DNA of 12,114 nucleotides from Actinomycetes bacterium (GTDB lineage Bacteria; Actinomycetota; Actinomycetes; Mycobacteriales; Mycobacteriaceae), in NCBI GenBank assembly GCA_023416315.1, contig JAEZIA010000065.1, positions 1-12,114 of the forward strand. The letters run 5' to 3'. The translations under genes were made by a program, and so were the position numbers. Each line of letters starts with the position of its first letter. Position 1 is the stretch's first letter. Positions 1-7,315 of the stretch are shown piece by piece. Under the pieces are notes generated by a model. That model worked only from the letters and a program-made list of their open reading frames with translations. It had not been told where the DNA came from and did not search any database.

Positions 1-144
1 AGCTACTACAGCGTCACCGCCGGGGGCACCACGGTCGAGGACGCGATCTGGACCTACGAGGCGCCCTACCCGGCGGTCGCCGCGATCGCCGGGCACGTGG
101 CGTTTTACCCGAATAAGGCCGACATCAGCGTCGCACCGGACTGA
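1..144 (+). CDS. DUF427 domain protein, C-terminal 47 residues (partial)
   Basis: The first codon of the window is already in frame and the reading frame runs to TGA at 142-144, giving the last 47 residues of a protein whose start lies outside the window. The tail contains YPAVAAIAGHVAFYPNKADI, which matches the conserved C-terminal block of DUF427 (NTP_transf_9-like) proteins, small beta-rich proteins common in actinobacteria with no established biochemical role. I recognise the family from this block only; the N-terminal half and any partner domain cannot be seen. The stop is followed after one codon by the GTG of the glycosylase gene in the same frame, so the two are probably cotranscribed and may be translationally coupled. 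Confidence 0.8.
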   Translation, partial: SYYSVTAGGTTVEDAIWTYEAPYPAVAAIAGHVAFYPNKADISVAPD

Positions 145-147
145 CGG

Positions 148-1071
148 GTGTCCCCGGAATCGGTACGGGAGCGCACGCTGCGCTTTCCCGGTCCGGCCAG
201 CCCCGGGTTGACGCTGGCGCCGCAACGCCGCGGCCCGGGCGACCCGTGCTATCAACTCGACGCCGACCGGACGATCTGGCGGACCAGCCTGCAGGCCAGC
301 GGCCCGGTCACCGCCCGAATCCGTTCTATCGCCCCGGACACCGTGCGCTGCCGGGCCTGGGGCGACGGCGCCGAGGAGTTCCTCGAGGCGCTGCCCGCGC
401 TGCTGGGCCTCGAGGACGACCCGACCGCCTTCCACCCGCGGCACCCGGTCATCGCGGCCGCCGCCGAGCGGGTCCCGCACCTGCGGTTGGGCCGCACCGG
501 CCGGGTGCTCGAGGCACTGATCCCCGCGGTGATCGAGCAGCGCGTCACCGGTGCCGACGCGTTTCGCGCCTGGCGGTTGTTGGTCACCAAGTTCGGCACC
601 GTGGCGCCGGGACCGGCGCCGGCCCGGATGCGGGTGCCGCCGTCGGCCGAGGTGTGGCGGCGCATCCCGTCGTGGGAGTTCCACCGGGCCAACGTCGACC
701 CGGGCCGGGCCCGCACGATCGTCGGCTGCGCGCAGCGGGCGGATTCTCTCGAACGGTTGGCCGGCCATCCGGTGGCCGCGGCGCGCGACGCGCTGACCAC
801 ACTGCCGGGCGTGGGCGTGTGGACGGCGGCCGAAACCGCGCAGCGTGCCTTCGGTGACGCCGATGCGCTATCGGTCGGGGATTACCACATCTGCAAGATG
901 ATCGGCTGGACGCTGATCGGCCGTCCGGTCGACGATGCCGCGATGGTGGAGCTCCTGGAACCGGAGCGCCCGCATCGCCACCGCGCGGTGCAACTGCTGT
1001 ACGCCAGCCGCCTGGCCCACGAGCCGCGCCGCGGTGCGCGGTTGCCGGTGCAGCGCATCAGCAATCTGTGA
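148..1071 (+). CDS. DNA-3-methyladenine glycosylase, AlkA-like (HhH-GPD superfamily)
   Basis: A 307-residue protein that probably removes alkylated bases from DNA as the first step of base excision repair in the cytoplasm. The helix-hairpin-helix is seen as LPGVGVWTA at about residues 219-227. It is followed at the expected distance by VGDYHICK, in which Asp245 is the likely catalytic aspartate (the equivalent of E. coli AlkA Asp238). There is no C-terminal cysteine cluster, so this is not an iron-sulphur Nth/MutY-type enzyme. The length fits an AlkA-type enzyme without a fused Ada domain. The start is the GTG at 148, the first possible start after the in-frame upstream stop at 142-144. No strong ribosome binding site precedes it, consistent with reinitiation after the DUF427 gene. 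Base specificity cannot be read from the sequence. Confidence 0.85.
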   Translation: MSPESVRERTLRFPGPASPGLTLAPQRRGPGDPCYQLDADRTIWRTSLQASGPVTARIRSIAPDTVRCRAWGDGAEEFLEALPALLGLEDDPTAFHPRHPVIAAAAERVPHLRLGRTGRVLEALIPAVIEQRVTGADAFRAWRLLVTKFGTVAPGPAPARMRVPPSAEVWRRIPSWEFHRANVDPGRARTIVGCAQRADSLERLAGHPVAAARDALTTLPGVGVWTAAETAQRAFGDADALSVGDYHICKMIGWTLIGRPVDDAAMVELLEPERPHRHRAVQLLYASRLAHEPRRGARLPVQRISNL

Positions 1072-1086
1072 CGCCGCTCTTACGGG

Positions 1087-1113
1087 GGATTACCTGCCCA
1101 CCAACCCGGGTAT
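1087..1113 (+). promoter_or_regulatory. SigF-type promoter for dps
   Basis: GGATT at 1087-1091, a 16-base spacer, then GGGTAT at 1108-1113. This fits every position of the mycobacterial SigF consensus as I know it, GGWWT-N16-17-GGGTAY. It lies 33 bases before the dps start codon, which leaves room for a short leader carrying the ribosome binding site. M. smegmatis dps is reported to depend on SigF and SigH under starvation, so sequence and family knowledge agree. The exact start of transcription, expected near 1120, is inferred. Confidence 0.75.
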
Positions 1114-1132
1114 GTGGCGTTCGAGAAGAGCT

Positions 1133-1140
1133 GAGAGGAG
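1133..1140 (+). promoter_or_regulatory. dps ribosome binding site
   Basis: The sequence GAGAGGAG ends 6 bases before the ATG at 1147. It is one of the better Shine-Dalgarno sequences on the + strand here and fixes the dps start. Confidence 0.8.
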
Positions 1141-1146
1141 CGATAC

Positions 1147-1689
1147 ATGGGTTCCAAGTTCACCGTCCCCGGGTTGACCGAGGCGAAGGCCCGCAAAGTG
1201 ACAGATCTCCTGCAGAAGCAGTTGAGCACCTATAACGACCTGCACCTGACCTTGAAGCATGTGCACTGGAATGTGGTCGGCCCCAACTTCATTGGCGTGC
1301 ACGAAATGATCGACCCGCAGGTCGAGCTCGTCCGTGGCTACGCCGACGAGGTCGCCGAGCGGATCGCCACTCTGGGTTCCTCGCCGCAGGGCACACCGGG
1401 CGCGATCCTCAAGGACCGCACCTGGGACGACTACTCCGTCGGCCGCGATACGGTGCAGGCCCACCTCGCCGCGCTGGACCTGGTCTACGACGGCGTCATC
1501 GAGGACCTGCGCAACAGCATCGAGACCATCGAGGAACTCGACCCGGTGACCGAGGACATCCTCATCGGGCACGCCGCCGAGCTGGAGAAGTTCCAGTGGT
1601 TCGTGCGCGCGCATCTCGAAAACGCCGGTGGCGCACTGACTCACGAGGGTAAGCAGACCGAGAAGTCAGCGGCCAAGGCGGCTCGCTGA
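1147..1689 (+). CDS. dps: Dps, DNA-binding ferritin-like protein from starved cells
   Basis: A 180-residue Dps that assembles into a 12-subunit iron-storing shell, oxidises Fe(II) with peroxide and protects DNA. The ferroxidase ligands at the subunit interface are visible: His40 (in HVHWNV), His52 and Asp56 (in GVHEMID), and Asp67 and Glu71 (in YADEVAER). They are offset by one from the M. smegmatis Dps numbering (His39, His51, Asp66, Glu70). Most of the chain from residue 20 to 130 looks near-identical to M. smegmatis Dps1 from memory. The C-terminus ends in a Lys/Arg/Ala-rich tail, the kind shown to bind DNA in that protein. Here the tail is about three residues shorter. Expression is probably SigF-dependent. 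The stop lies 3 bp from the aqpZ stop on the other strand. Confidence 0.96.
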   Translation: MGSKFTVPGLTEAKARKVTDLLQKQLSTYNDLHLTLKHVHWNVVGPNFIGVHEMIDPQVELVRGYADEVAERIATLGSSPQGTPGAILKDRTWDDYSVGRDTVQAHLAALDLVYDGVIEDLRNSIETIEELDPVTEDILIGHAAELEKFQWFVRAHLENAGGALTHEGKQTEKSAAKAAR

Positions 1690-1692
1690 CAC

Positions 1693-2451
1693 TCAGCTAT
1701 CCAGCGCGTCGTCGCGGACCGGACGGTCTGCCAACTCTTCGGCGCGGCCGAACAACAGCGGATAGACAGCCCCCGCGACGGCTGCGCCGACGAGTGGCGC
1801 CACCCAGAACACCCACAGCTGCGCCGGAGCGCCGTTGCCGTTGAAGAACGCCACGCCGGTGGACCGTGCCGGATTCACGGAGGTATTCGAAATCGGGATC
1901 GAAATCAAGTGAATCAGGGTGAGCATCAAACCAATCGACAAGCCTGCGAAGCCTTTTGGCGCCCGATCGTCGGTAGCGCCCAAGATCACCAGGAGAAACA
2001 GGAAGGTCAGTAACACCTCGGCGATCACCACGGCGGCCAATGAGTAGTTGAACGGCGAATGCGCGCCGTAACCGTTGGCGGCCATGTTGCCGGTCGGCGT
2101 AAAGTCGGCCCGGCCTTTGGCAATCCAGTAGATCACTGCGCCGGCCGCCAGCCCGCCAACCACCTGCACCACCCAATACCCCGGTAGCGCTTTCCACTCG
2201 ACGCGTCGTGCCAGCGCCGCACCAAGGGTGACCGCCGGGTTGAAATGTCCGCCCGAAATGGTGCCGAACGCGTAGACGCCGGTGAGCACGGTCAGTCCGA
2301 ACGCCAGCGACACCCCGAGGAATCCGATACCCACGGATTTGTCGCCGGCCGGGTCGGCCGCGAAAACGGCCGCCCCACAACCGCCCAGGACCAGCAGGAA
2401 CGTACCGACGAACTCGGCGGCTAGTCGGTGCGCCATCGTAGGAGCTGTCAT
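1693..2451 (-). CDS. aqpZ: Aquaporin Z-type water channel
   Basis: A 252-residue inner-membrane MIP channel. Both pore motifs are present: HFNPAVT (NPA at 71-73) and SVNPARSTG (NPA at 193-195). The selectivity filter fits a water-specific AqpZ rather than a glycerol facilitator: Phe51, His181 (in TLIHLIS), Thr190 and Arg196. GGCG near residue 24 and NGYGAHSP at 126-133 also match E. coli AqpZ. The ATG at 2451 is preferred over the ATG at 2436 because AGAAGGG lies 8 bases upstream of it. The frame stays open far upstream into clc, but that is a high-GC artefact. The gene follows clc on the same strand after 119 bp and converges on dps. Part of it (1861-2040) is clearly less GC-rich than its neighbours. 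Confidence 0.94.
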   Translation of the reverse strand: MTAPTMAHRLAAEFVGTFLLVLGGCGAAVFAADPAGDKSVGIGFLGVSLAFGLTVLTGVYAFGTISGGHFNPAVTLGAALARRVEWKALPGYWVVQVVGGLAAGAVIYWIAKGRADFTPTGNMAANGYGAHSPFNYSLAAVVIAEVLLTFLFLLVILGATDDRAPKGFAGLSIGLMLTLIHLISIPISNTSVNPARSTGVAFFNGNGAPAQLWVFWVAPLVGAAVAGAVYPLLFGRAEELADRPVRDDALDS

Positions 2452-2459
2452 TGGATTAA

Positions 2460-2466
2460 CCCTTCT
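2460..2466 (-). promoter_or_regulatory. aqpZ ribosome binding site
   Basis: Read on the - strand this is AGAAGGG, 8 bases before the ATG at 2451. It decides between that start and the in-frame ATG five codons downstream. Confidence 0.6.
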
Positions 2467-2488
2467 CGCCAGTGAAATGGGCCCGACC

Positions 2489-2508
2489 CACTGTCGATGG
2501 TCGCAGTG
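2489..2508 (-). terminator. Hairpin between clc and aqpZ, possible terminator or leader structure
   Basis: CACTG at 2489-2493 pairs with CAGTG at 2504-2508, and inside it CGA at 2495-2497 pairs with TCG at 2501-2503. This gives an 8-bp stem with one bulged base and a 3-base loop. No T-run follows on either strand, so it is not a classical intrinsic terminator. It could limit readthrough from clc or sit in the aqpZ leader. The 119-bp gap (2452-2570) holds nothing else I can name apart from the ribosome binding site; a 10-bp palindrome CGCTGCAGCG lies at 2519-2528. I see no convincing -10 box for aqpZ. Confidence 0.35.
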
Positions 2509-2570
2509 CCGACGTCCTCGCTGCAGCGGCTTTGGCTGAATTGTGTTGAGACGGTGACCTGAAACCAGGG

Positions 2571-4010
2571 TTACGTTCGTGGTGCGTCGTCGTCGCGCGT
2601 GGGGAGAACCTCCGGCGCCGCAACGTTGACCCGCTCGGCGGCCGCGGTCTCTCGGTTCAGCCGTTGGGCCTGATAGATCGACACCGGTGTGCGAGTGATG
2701 ATCAGATACGCGATGCCGACGGCGACCATCGCACCGGGAATGACCGCGAACGATCCGGTCATCTCGGCCACCATCAGCATCACGGCCAGCGGTGCGTGCG
2801 CCACGCTGCCGAAGCACGCCATCATCGCCGCGACCACGAACACTGCCGGCCCGTCGGGCACCGCCGGTGCGCCGGCCAGATCGGCGAGGCGCCACACCGC
2901 GGCGCCGGTGAAGGCGCCGATCACGATGCCCGGCCCGAAGATTCCGCCGGAACCGCCGCTGCCGATCGACAGCGAGGTCGCGATGATCTTCGCGATCGGC
3001 AGCGCGAGGATGATCCACAGCGGGATGGTTGAAAGCCCCTCGCGGGTCGTGGCCAGCTGCACCCAGCCGTACCCGCTGGACAGGATCTGCGGAATCACCA
3101 GTGCCAGCAGGCCGACCAGCAGACCACCGATCGCGGGCTTGATGATCGTGTTGCCGGGCAGCCGGTGAGTCAGGGCGACCGATCCGTAGAAGACCCGCGC
3201 GTACGCGTAACCCACTGCGGCGGAGACGATTCCGATCAGCACGAACCAGCCCAGCTGCGCCGGGTCGAACTGGTAGTCGTGGGCAACGAAGCCGAACATC
3301 GGCTCGAAGCCGAGGATCGAGCCGTACACGGCGTAGGCGGTCCCCGAGGTGACGAACCCGGGGATCAGGGCCTTGTAGTCGAAGTCCTCGCGGTAGACGA
3401 TCGACGCGGCCAGCACCGCACCGCCGAGCGGCGCGCCGAAGATCGCGCCGATGCCCGAGCCGATTCCGAGCGACACCGCGACGCGGCCGTCTGTATCGGG
3501 CAGGTCGAACGTGCGGGTCAGCAGCGATCCGAATCCCGCCGAGATCTGCGCGGTGGGACCTTCCCGACCGGCCGAGCCACCGGAGCCGATGGTCAGTGCG
3601 CTGGCGACCAGCTTCACCAAGACGGCGCGGACGCGGATCGAGCGGGGATCGGTGTGGACGGCTTCGATCGCGCTGTCGGTGCCGTGCCCCTCGGCCTCGG
3701 GCGCGAGCTTGGCGACCAACGTCGCTGAGGCCAGTGCGCCGCCGAACACGATGAGCGGAATGGCCCAGGGCCGGGCGAAACCGGCCGAGCCGGTGCCGCC
3801 GCCGTCGGCGACGGCCTCGGGGGGGTGATAGCCGCCGAGATAACCGAGCAGGACCTGGCCGGTGTAGTCCAGGGCCAGATAGAAAACGACGGCACCCAGA
3901 CCGGCGATGACCCCGATCGCGATCCCGAGAATGAGCCACTTGCGCAGATAGCCGGAGTCACGGAGGAACTCGCCGAACCGTCCGCCCGCCTTGCTGCGCG
4001 CTTCGGCCAT
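2571..4010 (-). CDS. ClC-family chloride channel or proton/chloride antiporter
   Basis: A 479-residue polytopic membrane protein of the ClC family. The signature GSGGSAGREGP lies at 142-152, and Glu150 is the gating (external) glutamate. GSGGSGGIFGPG at 350-361 is the second anion-site motif. SIYQAQ at 444-449 may supply the pore tyrosine (Tyr446). The usual GSGIP motif is replaced by GHGTD at 108-112, a variant I associate with a prokaryotic subfamily. The internal proton glutamate of E. coli ClC (Glu203) appears to be replaced: the helix after GAPLGG reads AVLAASIVYRED. No CBS domains follow, and the C-terminus is a short polar tail. The start is the ATG at 4010, only 23 bp after ptsH, with a weak ribosome binding site, so coupling to the fru operon is likely. 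Whether it is a channel or an exchanger is not decided. Confidence 0.9.
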   Translation of the reverse strand: MAEARSKAGGRFGEFLRDSGYLRKWLILGIAIGVIAGLGAVVFYLALDYTGQVLLGYLGGYHPPEAVADGGGTGSAGFARPWAIPLIVFGGALASATLVAKLAPEAEGHGTDSAIEAVHTDPRSIRVRAVLVKLVASALTIGSGGSAGREGPTAQISAGFGSLLTRTFDLPDTDGRVAVSLGIGSGIGAIFGAPLGGAVLAASIVYREDFDYKALIPGFVTSGTAYAVYGSILGFEPMFGFVAHDYQFDPAQLGWFVLIGIVSAAVGYAYARVFYGSVALTHRLPGNTIIKPAIGGLLVGLLALVIPQILSSGYGWVQLATTREGLSTIPLWIILALPIAKIIATSLSIGSGGSGGIFGPGIVIGAFTGAAVWRLADLAGAPAVPDGPAVFVVAAMMACFGSVAHAPLAVMLMVAEMTGSFAVIPGAMVAVGIAYLIITRTPVSIYQAQRLNRETAAAERVNVAAPEVLPTRDDDAPRT

Positions 4011-4033
4011 CCCCGGATGCTAGCAGCCAGGGG

Positions 4034-4291
4034 TTAAGCGTCGAGGTCTTGCTGAACCAGGTCGGCGATGGTGGTGCACGCGGCCTCGTCTTCGGAGGCG
4101 ACCGTGACCTGTGCGCCGTTGCCCGCGCCGAGGGTCATGATCATCAGCGCCGAGCCGGCGTCCACCGGCTCGCCACCGTCCACGGCCAACGTCACCGGAA
4201 CACCGGCGTTGACAACGGCTTCGGAGATGATCGCGGCGGGGCGGGCGTGCAGGCCGATCGCCGAGCCGACGATGACGGTTTTGGTGTGCAT
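4034..4291 (-). CDS. ptsH: HPr, histidine phosphocarrier of the phosphotransferase system
   Basis: An 85-residue cytoplasmic phosphocarrier that takes phosphate from PtsI and hands it to the IIA domain of FruA. The active-site block GLHARPA places the phosphorylated residue at His15, exactly the usual position. Ser47 in GSALMIMTL matches the regulatory serine region of HPr. However, the Gram-positive SIMGVM context is altered, and no HPr kinase gene is seen here, so serine phosphorylation is not implied. The length is typical for the family. The gene begins 33 bp after fruA and has a strong ribosome binding site. It is followed after 23 bp by clc. Confidence 0.95.
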   Translation of the reverse strand: MHTKTVIVGSAIGLHARPAAIISEAVVNAGVPVTLAVDGGEPVDAGSALMIMTLGAGNGAQVTVASEDEAACTTIADLVQQDLDA

Positions 4292-4295
4292 GGTT

Positions 4296-4301
4296 CTCCT
4301 T
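4296..4301 (-). promoter_or_regulatory. ptsH ribosome binding site
   Basis: On the - strand this reads AAGGAG, ending 4 bases before the ATG at 4291. It is strong although slightly close, and suggests that HPr is translated more efficiently than the operon average. Confidence 0.7.
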
Positions 4302-4324
4302 GGGTTGGTTTCTGACTTCGATGC

Positions 4325-6319
4325 TCAGACTGTGGCTGGGGCGGTGGAGGTGTTGCGGACGAACTGTTTGGCGGCGATCACGGCGAACCCGCCGACCGCG
4401 GTGCCCGCCGCCAATGCCACCAGGAACCACACCAGGTTGCCGATCGCGAAGAACACGAAGATGCCGCCGTGTGGTGCCTTGAGGGTGACGTCGAAGGCCA
4501 TGATCAGCGCACCGGTGACCGCGCCGCCGGCCATCATCGACGGGATGACCCGCAGCGGGTCGGCGGCGGCGAACGGGATGGCGCCCTCGGAGATGAACGA
4601 AGCGCCCAACAGCCATGCTGCGCGCCCATTTTCCCGCTCCGGCTCGCTGAACAGGCTTGGTCGGATAGTGGTGGCCAGCGCCATCGCCAGTGGCGGCACC
4701 ATCCCGGCCGCCATCACCGCGGCCATAATTCGCAGCGAGGCCGGGTCGGCGACGTTGAGCCCGGCGGTGGCGAAGGCGTAGGCCGCCTTATTGACCGGAC
4801 CGCCGAGGTCGAAGCACATCATCAGGCCGAGGATCACGCCGAGCAGGATCACCGACGCACCGGTGAGCCCGTTGAGCCAGTTGGTCAGTCCGGACGTGAT
4901 GGCAGCCAGCGGGCGGCCGAGCAGCAGGAACATCAGCAGGCCGACAATCAGCGACGCGAACAGCGGGATGATCACCACCGGCATCAGGCCGCGCGCCCAC
5001 TGCGGCACGTTCACCCGGCTGATCCACAGTGCCGCAAAGCCCGCGATCAGGCCGCCGACGATACCGCCGATGAAACCACCGCCGACGAACACCGCCACCG
5101 CGCCCGCGGTGAAACCCGGTGCGATACCGGGCCGGTCGGCGATCGCGAACGAGATGTAACCGGCAAGGGCCGGCACCAGGAAACTGAATGCGAGGCCGCC
5201 GAGGGTGAACAACACCGCGCCGAGGTACTGGGTGAACCCGCCGCTGGGCAGGTCTGTCAACGAGTTGGTGGTGGCGATCAGATTGCCCAGCGACTTGGTG
5301 GCGCCGTCCGGAGTGTTGGCGATGTCGTAACCCGCGAACAGGAAGCCCAGCGCGATCAGCAGCCCGCCGGCGGCCACGAACGGGATCATGTAGCTGACGC
5401 CGGTCAGCAGGATCTGCCGAATCCGGGTGCCCCAACCGACCCCACCGGCGGGTGCCGCGCCCTCGGCAGCTGTCGCAGTGCCCTCCACTCGCGCGGACTT
5501 CGGATCATCCGCTGCGGCAACGGCTTCGGCGATCATGGTGTCCGGCTCGTTGATGGCCCGTTTGACGCCGGAAGCGATCACCGGCTTGCCCGCGAACCGC
5601 TGTCGGTCCTTGACGCCGACGTCGGTGGCGAAGATGACGGCGTCGGCGCCGCTGATGGTCGCAGCGCTCACCGGGGTACTGCCCGAGGAGCCCTGGGTTT
5701 CCACCGTCAGGTTCACCCCGGCACGCTCGGCGGCCAGCTTCAGCGCGTCGGCGGCCATGTAGGTGTGGGCGATGCCGGTGGGGCACGCGGTGATCGCGAC
5801 GATCGACTTGGCCTGCGGTGCTGCTGGTTTCGCGACCGGCGCGGCAGCCGGCGTGGTGCCGTCGGGGTTCAGCACACCCTCGACGAGAGCCACCACCTCC
5901 TCGGCCGATGTGGCGTTGCGCAGTGACTGCACGAAGTCGGGGCGCACCAGCGCGCGGGCCAGGCTGGACAGCAGCTTCATGTGCTCGGCGCCTGCGCCGT
6001 CTGGGGCGGCGATCAAGAACACCAGATCGGCAGGCCCATCGGGCGCCCCGAAGTCGACTCTCGGTGCCAGCCGGGCGAATGCGATTGACGGGGATGACAC
6101 CGCCGCTGACCGGCAGTGCGGGATCGCGATGCCACCGGGAAGTCCGGTGGCGGACTGCGCTTCGCGTGCCATGGCCGCGGCCTGCAGCGCCGCGCCGTCA
6201 CTGACCCGGCCGCTGTCGGCGAGCCGGGCTGCGAGCCGGCCGATCACCGATTCCTTGTCCGATCCGGCGTCGACGTCGAGCAGCACCAGATCGGTGCCGA
6301 TGATCGTGGTGGTCGTCAT
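4325..6319 (-). CDS. fruA: PTS fructose transporter, EIIABC fusion
   Basis: A 664-residue permease that imports fructose and phosphorylates it to fructose-1-phosphate. The domains run in the order A-B-C. IIA spans about 1-150, with phospho-His68 in GIAIPHCRS. An Ala/Pro-rich linker covers about 153-170. IIB spans about 171-270, with phospho-Cys179 in ITACPTGIAHTYMAAD, the fructose-family signature. A second Ala/Gly-rich linker leads to the IIC membrane domain at about 298-655. Within IIC, EGAIPFAAADP at 579-589 is the fructose-type substrate loop. All phosphorylation sites are intact and the length is normal for a three-domain FruA. The start at 6319 is backed by GGAAGG 7 bases upstream. It lies 18 bp after fruK and 33 bp before ptsH, clearly one operon. 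Confidence 0.96.
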   Translation of the reverse strand: MTTTTIIGTDLVLLDVDAGSDKESVIGRLAARLADSGRVSDGAALQAAAMAREAQSATGLPGGIAIPHCRSAAVSSPSIAFARLAPRVDFGAPDGPADLVFLIAAPDGAGAEHMKLLSSLARALVRPDFVQSLRNATSAEEVVALVEGVLNPDGTTPAAAPVAKPAAPQAKSIVAITACPTGIAHTYMAADALKLAAERAGVNLTVETQGSSGSTPVSAATISGADAVIFATDVGVKDRQRFAGKPVIASGVKRAINEPDTMIAEAVAAADDPKSARVEGTATAAEGAAPAGGVGWGTRIRQILLTGVSYMIPFVAAGGLLIALGFLFAGYDIANTPDGATKSLGNLIATTNSLTDLPSGGFTQYLGAVLFTLGGLAFSFLVPALAGYISFAIADRPGIAPGFTAGAVAVFVGGGFIGGIVGGLIAGFAALWISRVNVPQWARGLMPVVIIPLFASLIVGLLMFLLLGRPLAAITSGLTNWLNGLTGASVILLGVILGLMMCFDLGGPVNKAAYAFATAGLNVADPASLRIMAAVMAAGMVPPLAMALATTIRPSLFSEPERENGRAAWLLGASFISEGAIPFAAADPLRVIPSMMAGGAVTGALIMAFDVTLKAPHGGIFVFFAIGNLVWFLVALAAGTAVGGFAVIAAKQFVRNTSTAPATV

Positions 6320-6326
6320 GGAGGAG

Positions 6327-6332
6327 CCTTCC
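6327..6332 (-). promoter_or_regulatory. fruA ribosome binding site
   Basis: GGAAGG on the - strand, 7 bases before the ATG at 6319, in the 18-bp gap after the fruK stop. Confidence 0.6.
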
Positions 6333-6337
6333 GATCT

Positions 6338-7315
6338 CTAGTGGCGCGCGGGAAAGGGCGATATCGAGGTGACCGCCACGGCGTCGAGGTCGATCTGGGC
6401 CGGCGACGGCAGTGCCGACCCGGGAAGTGCGGCGGCGGCGCTGCCGTAGGCGACGGCCATCTGTAGTCGCCGGGGCGCCTCGGCGCCACCGATCTCGGCG
6501 CGTACATAGCCGGCGAGGGAGGAATCCCCTGCGCCAACGGTGCTTTTGGGCGTGATCGGAGGTGGAGTGGCCAGCCAGCTTCCGGTGGCGTTCACCAGCA
6601 CCGCCCCCGCTGCGCCGAGGGTGGCCAGCACGGTGTTGGCGCCGCGTTCGATCAGCTGCTGGGCCGCTTCCACCACTGGCTCCGGATCGCCGTGTGTCAG
6701 AGCATCTTCCAGCACCCGGGCATCGACCCCGGCCAGGCTGGCCAATTCTTCGGAGTTGGGCTTGATGACGTCGGGGGCGGCGTCGCCGAAGCCGGCGGCC
6801 AGCGCCGCGAGCGGCGCATCGGAGGTGTCCACGGCGACCTTGCAGTCGTAGGACCGCAACCGGGCGACCACCTCGGCGTACCAGCCGTCCGGGATACCGG
6901 GCGGCAGCGACCCGGACAGCACGACCCACTGCGCGGCCGCGGCGCGGTCGGTGATGGCTTGAGTCAGCGCGGCCAGCGCCGCTGCGTCGACGACCGCACC
7001 CGGCTCGTTGATTTTCGTTGTGGTGCCGTCGGGTTCGGTGATTGCGAGGTTCGTCCGCACCGCGCCGTCGATGGGGACCGGGTAGAACGGAACCGCGCAG
7101 GACTCGAGCGCGGCCACGATCGGATCGTGCGCGGCGGCGGGCAGCACCGCGAGGGCGTCCAGCCCGGCCAGCGTCAACGCCCGCGCCACGTTGACGCCCT
7201 TGCCGCCGGGCTCGGTGGTCACCGACTGGACCCGGTGCACGGCACCCCGGACCAGTTCGGTGGGCAGCGTCACGGTCCGGTCGATGCTGGGGTTGGGAGT
7301 GACGGTGACGATCAT
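6338..7315 (-). CDS. fruK: 1-phosphofructokinase
   Basis: A 325-residue PfkB-family (ribokinase-fold) kinase that converts fructose-1-phosphate and ATP to fructose-1,6-bisphosphate in the cytoplasm, feeding FruA product into glycolysis. Visible motifs are TPNPSIDRTV at 6-15, GGKGVNVARAL at 37-47 (the first PfkB signature), SGSLPPG at 134-140, IKPNSEE at 184-190, and STVGAGDSSLAGY at 258-270, where Asp264 is the catalytic base in the anion-hole GAGD. The 1-phosphofructokinase assignment rather than a general sugar kinase rests on the N-terminal motif and its place between fruR and fruA. The ATG overlaps the fruR stop by 4 bases (ATGA), and a strong AGGAGGAG lies inside the end of fruR. Confidence 0.95.
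   Translation of the reverse strand: MIVTVTPNPSIDRTVTLPTELVRGAVHRVQSVTTEPGGKGVNVARALTLAGLDALAVLPAAAHDPIVAALESCAVPFYPVPIDGAVRTNLAITEPDGTTTKINEPGAVVDAAALAALTQAITDRAAAAQWVVLSGSLPPGIPDGWYAEVVARLRSYDCKVAVDTSDAPLAALAAGFGDAAPDVIKPNSEELASLAGVDARVLEDALTHGDPEPVVEAAQQLIERGANTVLATLGAAGAVLVNATGSWLATPPPITPKSTVGAGDSSLAGYVRAEIGGAEAPRRLQMAVAYGSAAAALPGSALPSPAQIDLDAVAVTSISPFPARH

Noticed and set aside
2452..3939. The aqpZ frame stays open for almost 500 codons upstream, suggesting a 748-residue fusion protein.
   Set aside because: The extension overlaps clc in another frame and has an Arg/Gly/Pro-rich shadow composition. The aqpZ start at 2451 has its own ribosome binding site and the chain begins there in the AqpZ family.
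4151..4153. Ser47 of HPr as a regulatory phosphorylation site.
   Set aside because: The surrounding motif differs from that of low-GC Gram-positive HPr and no HPr kinase gene is present here, so the role cannot be supported.
4469..5926. A 485-codon open frame on the + strand opposite fruA.
   Set aside because: It is antisense to a clear FruA coding region, its composition (Arg, Asp, Gln, His, Gly rich) is that of a high-GC mirror frame, and no ribosome binding site or family motif is seen.
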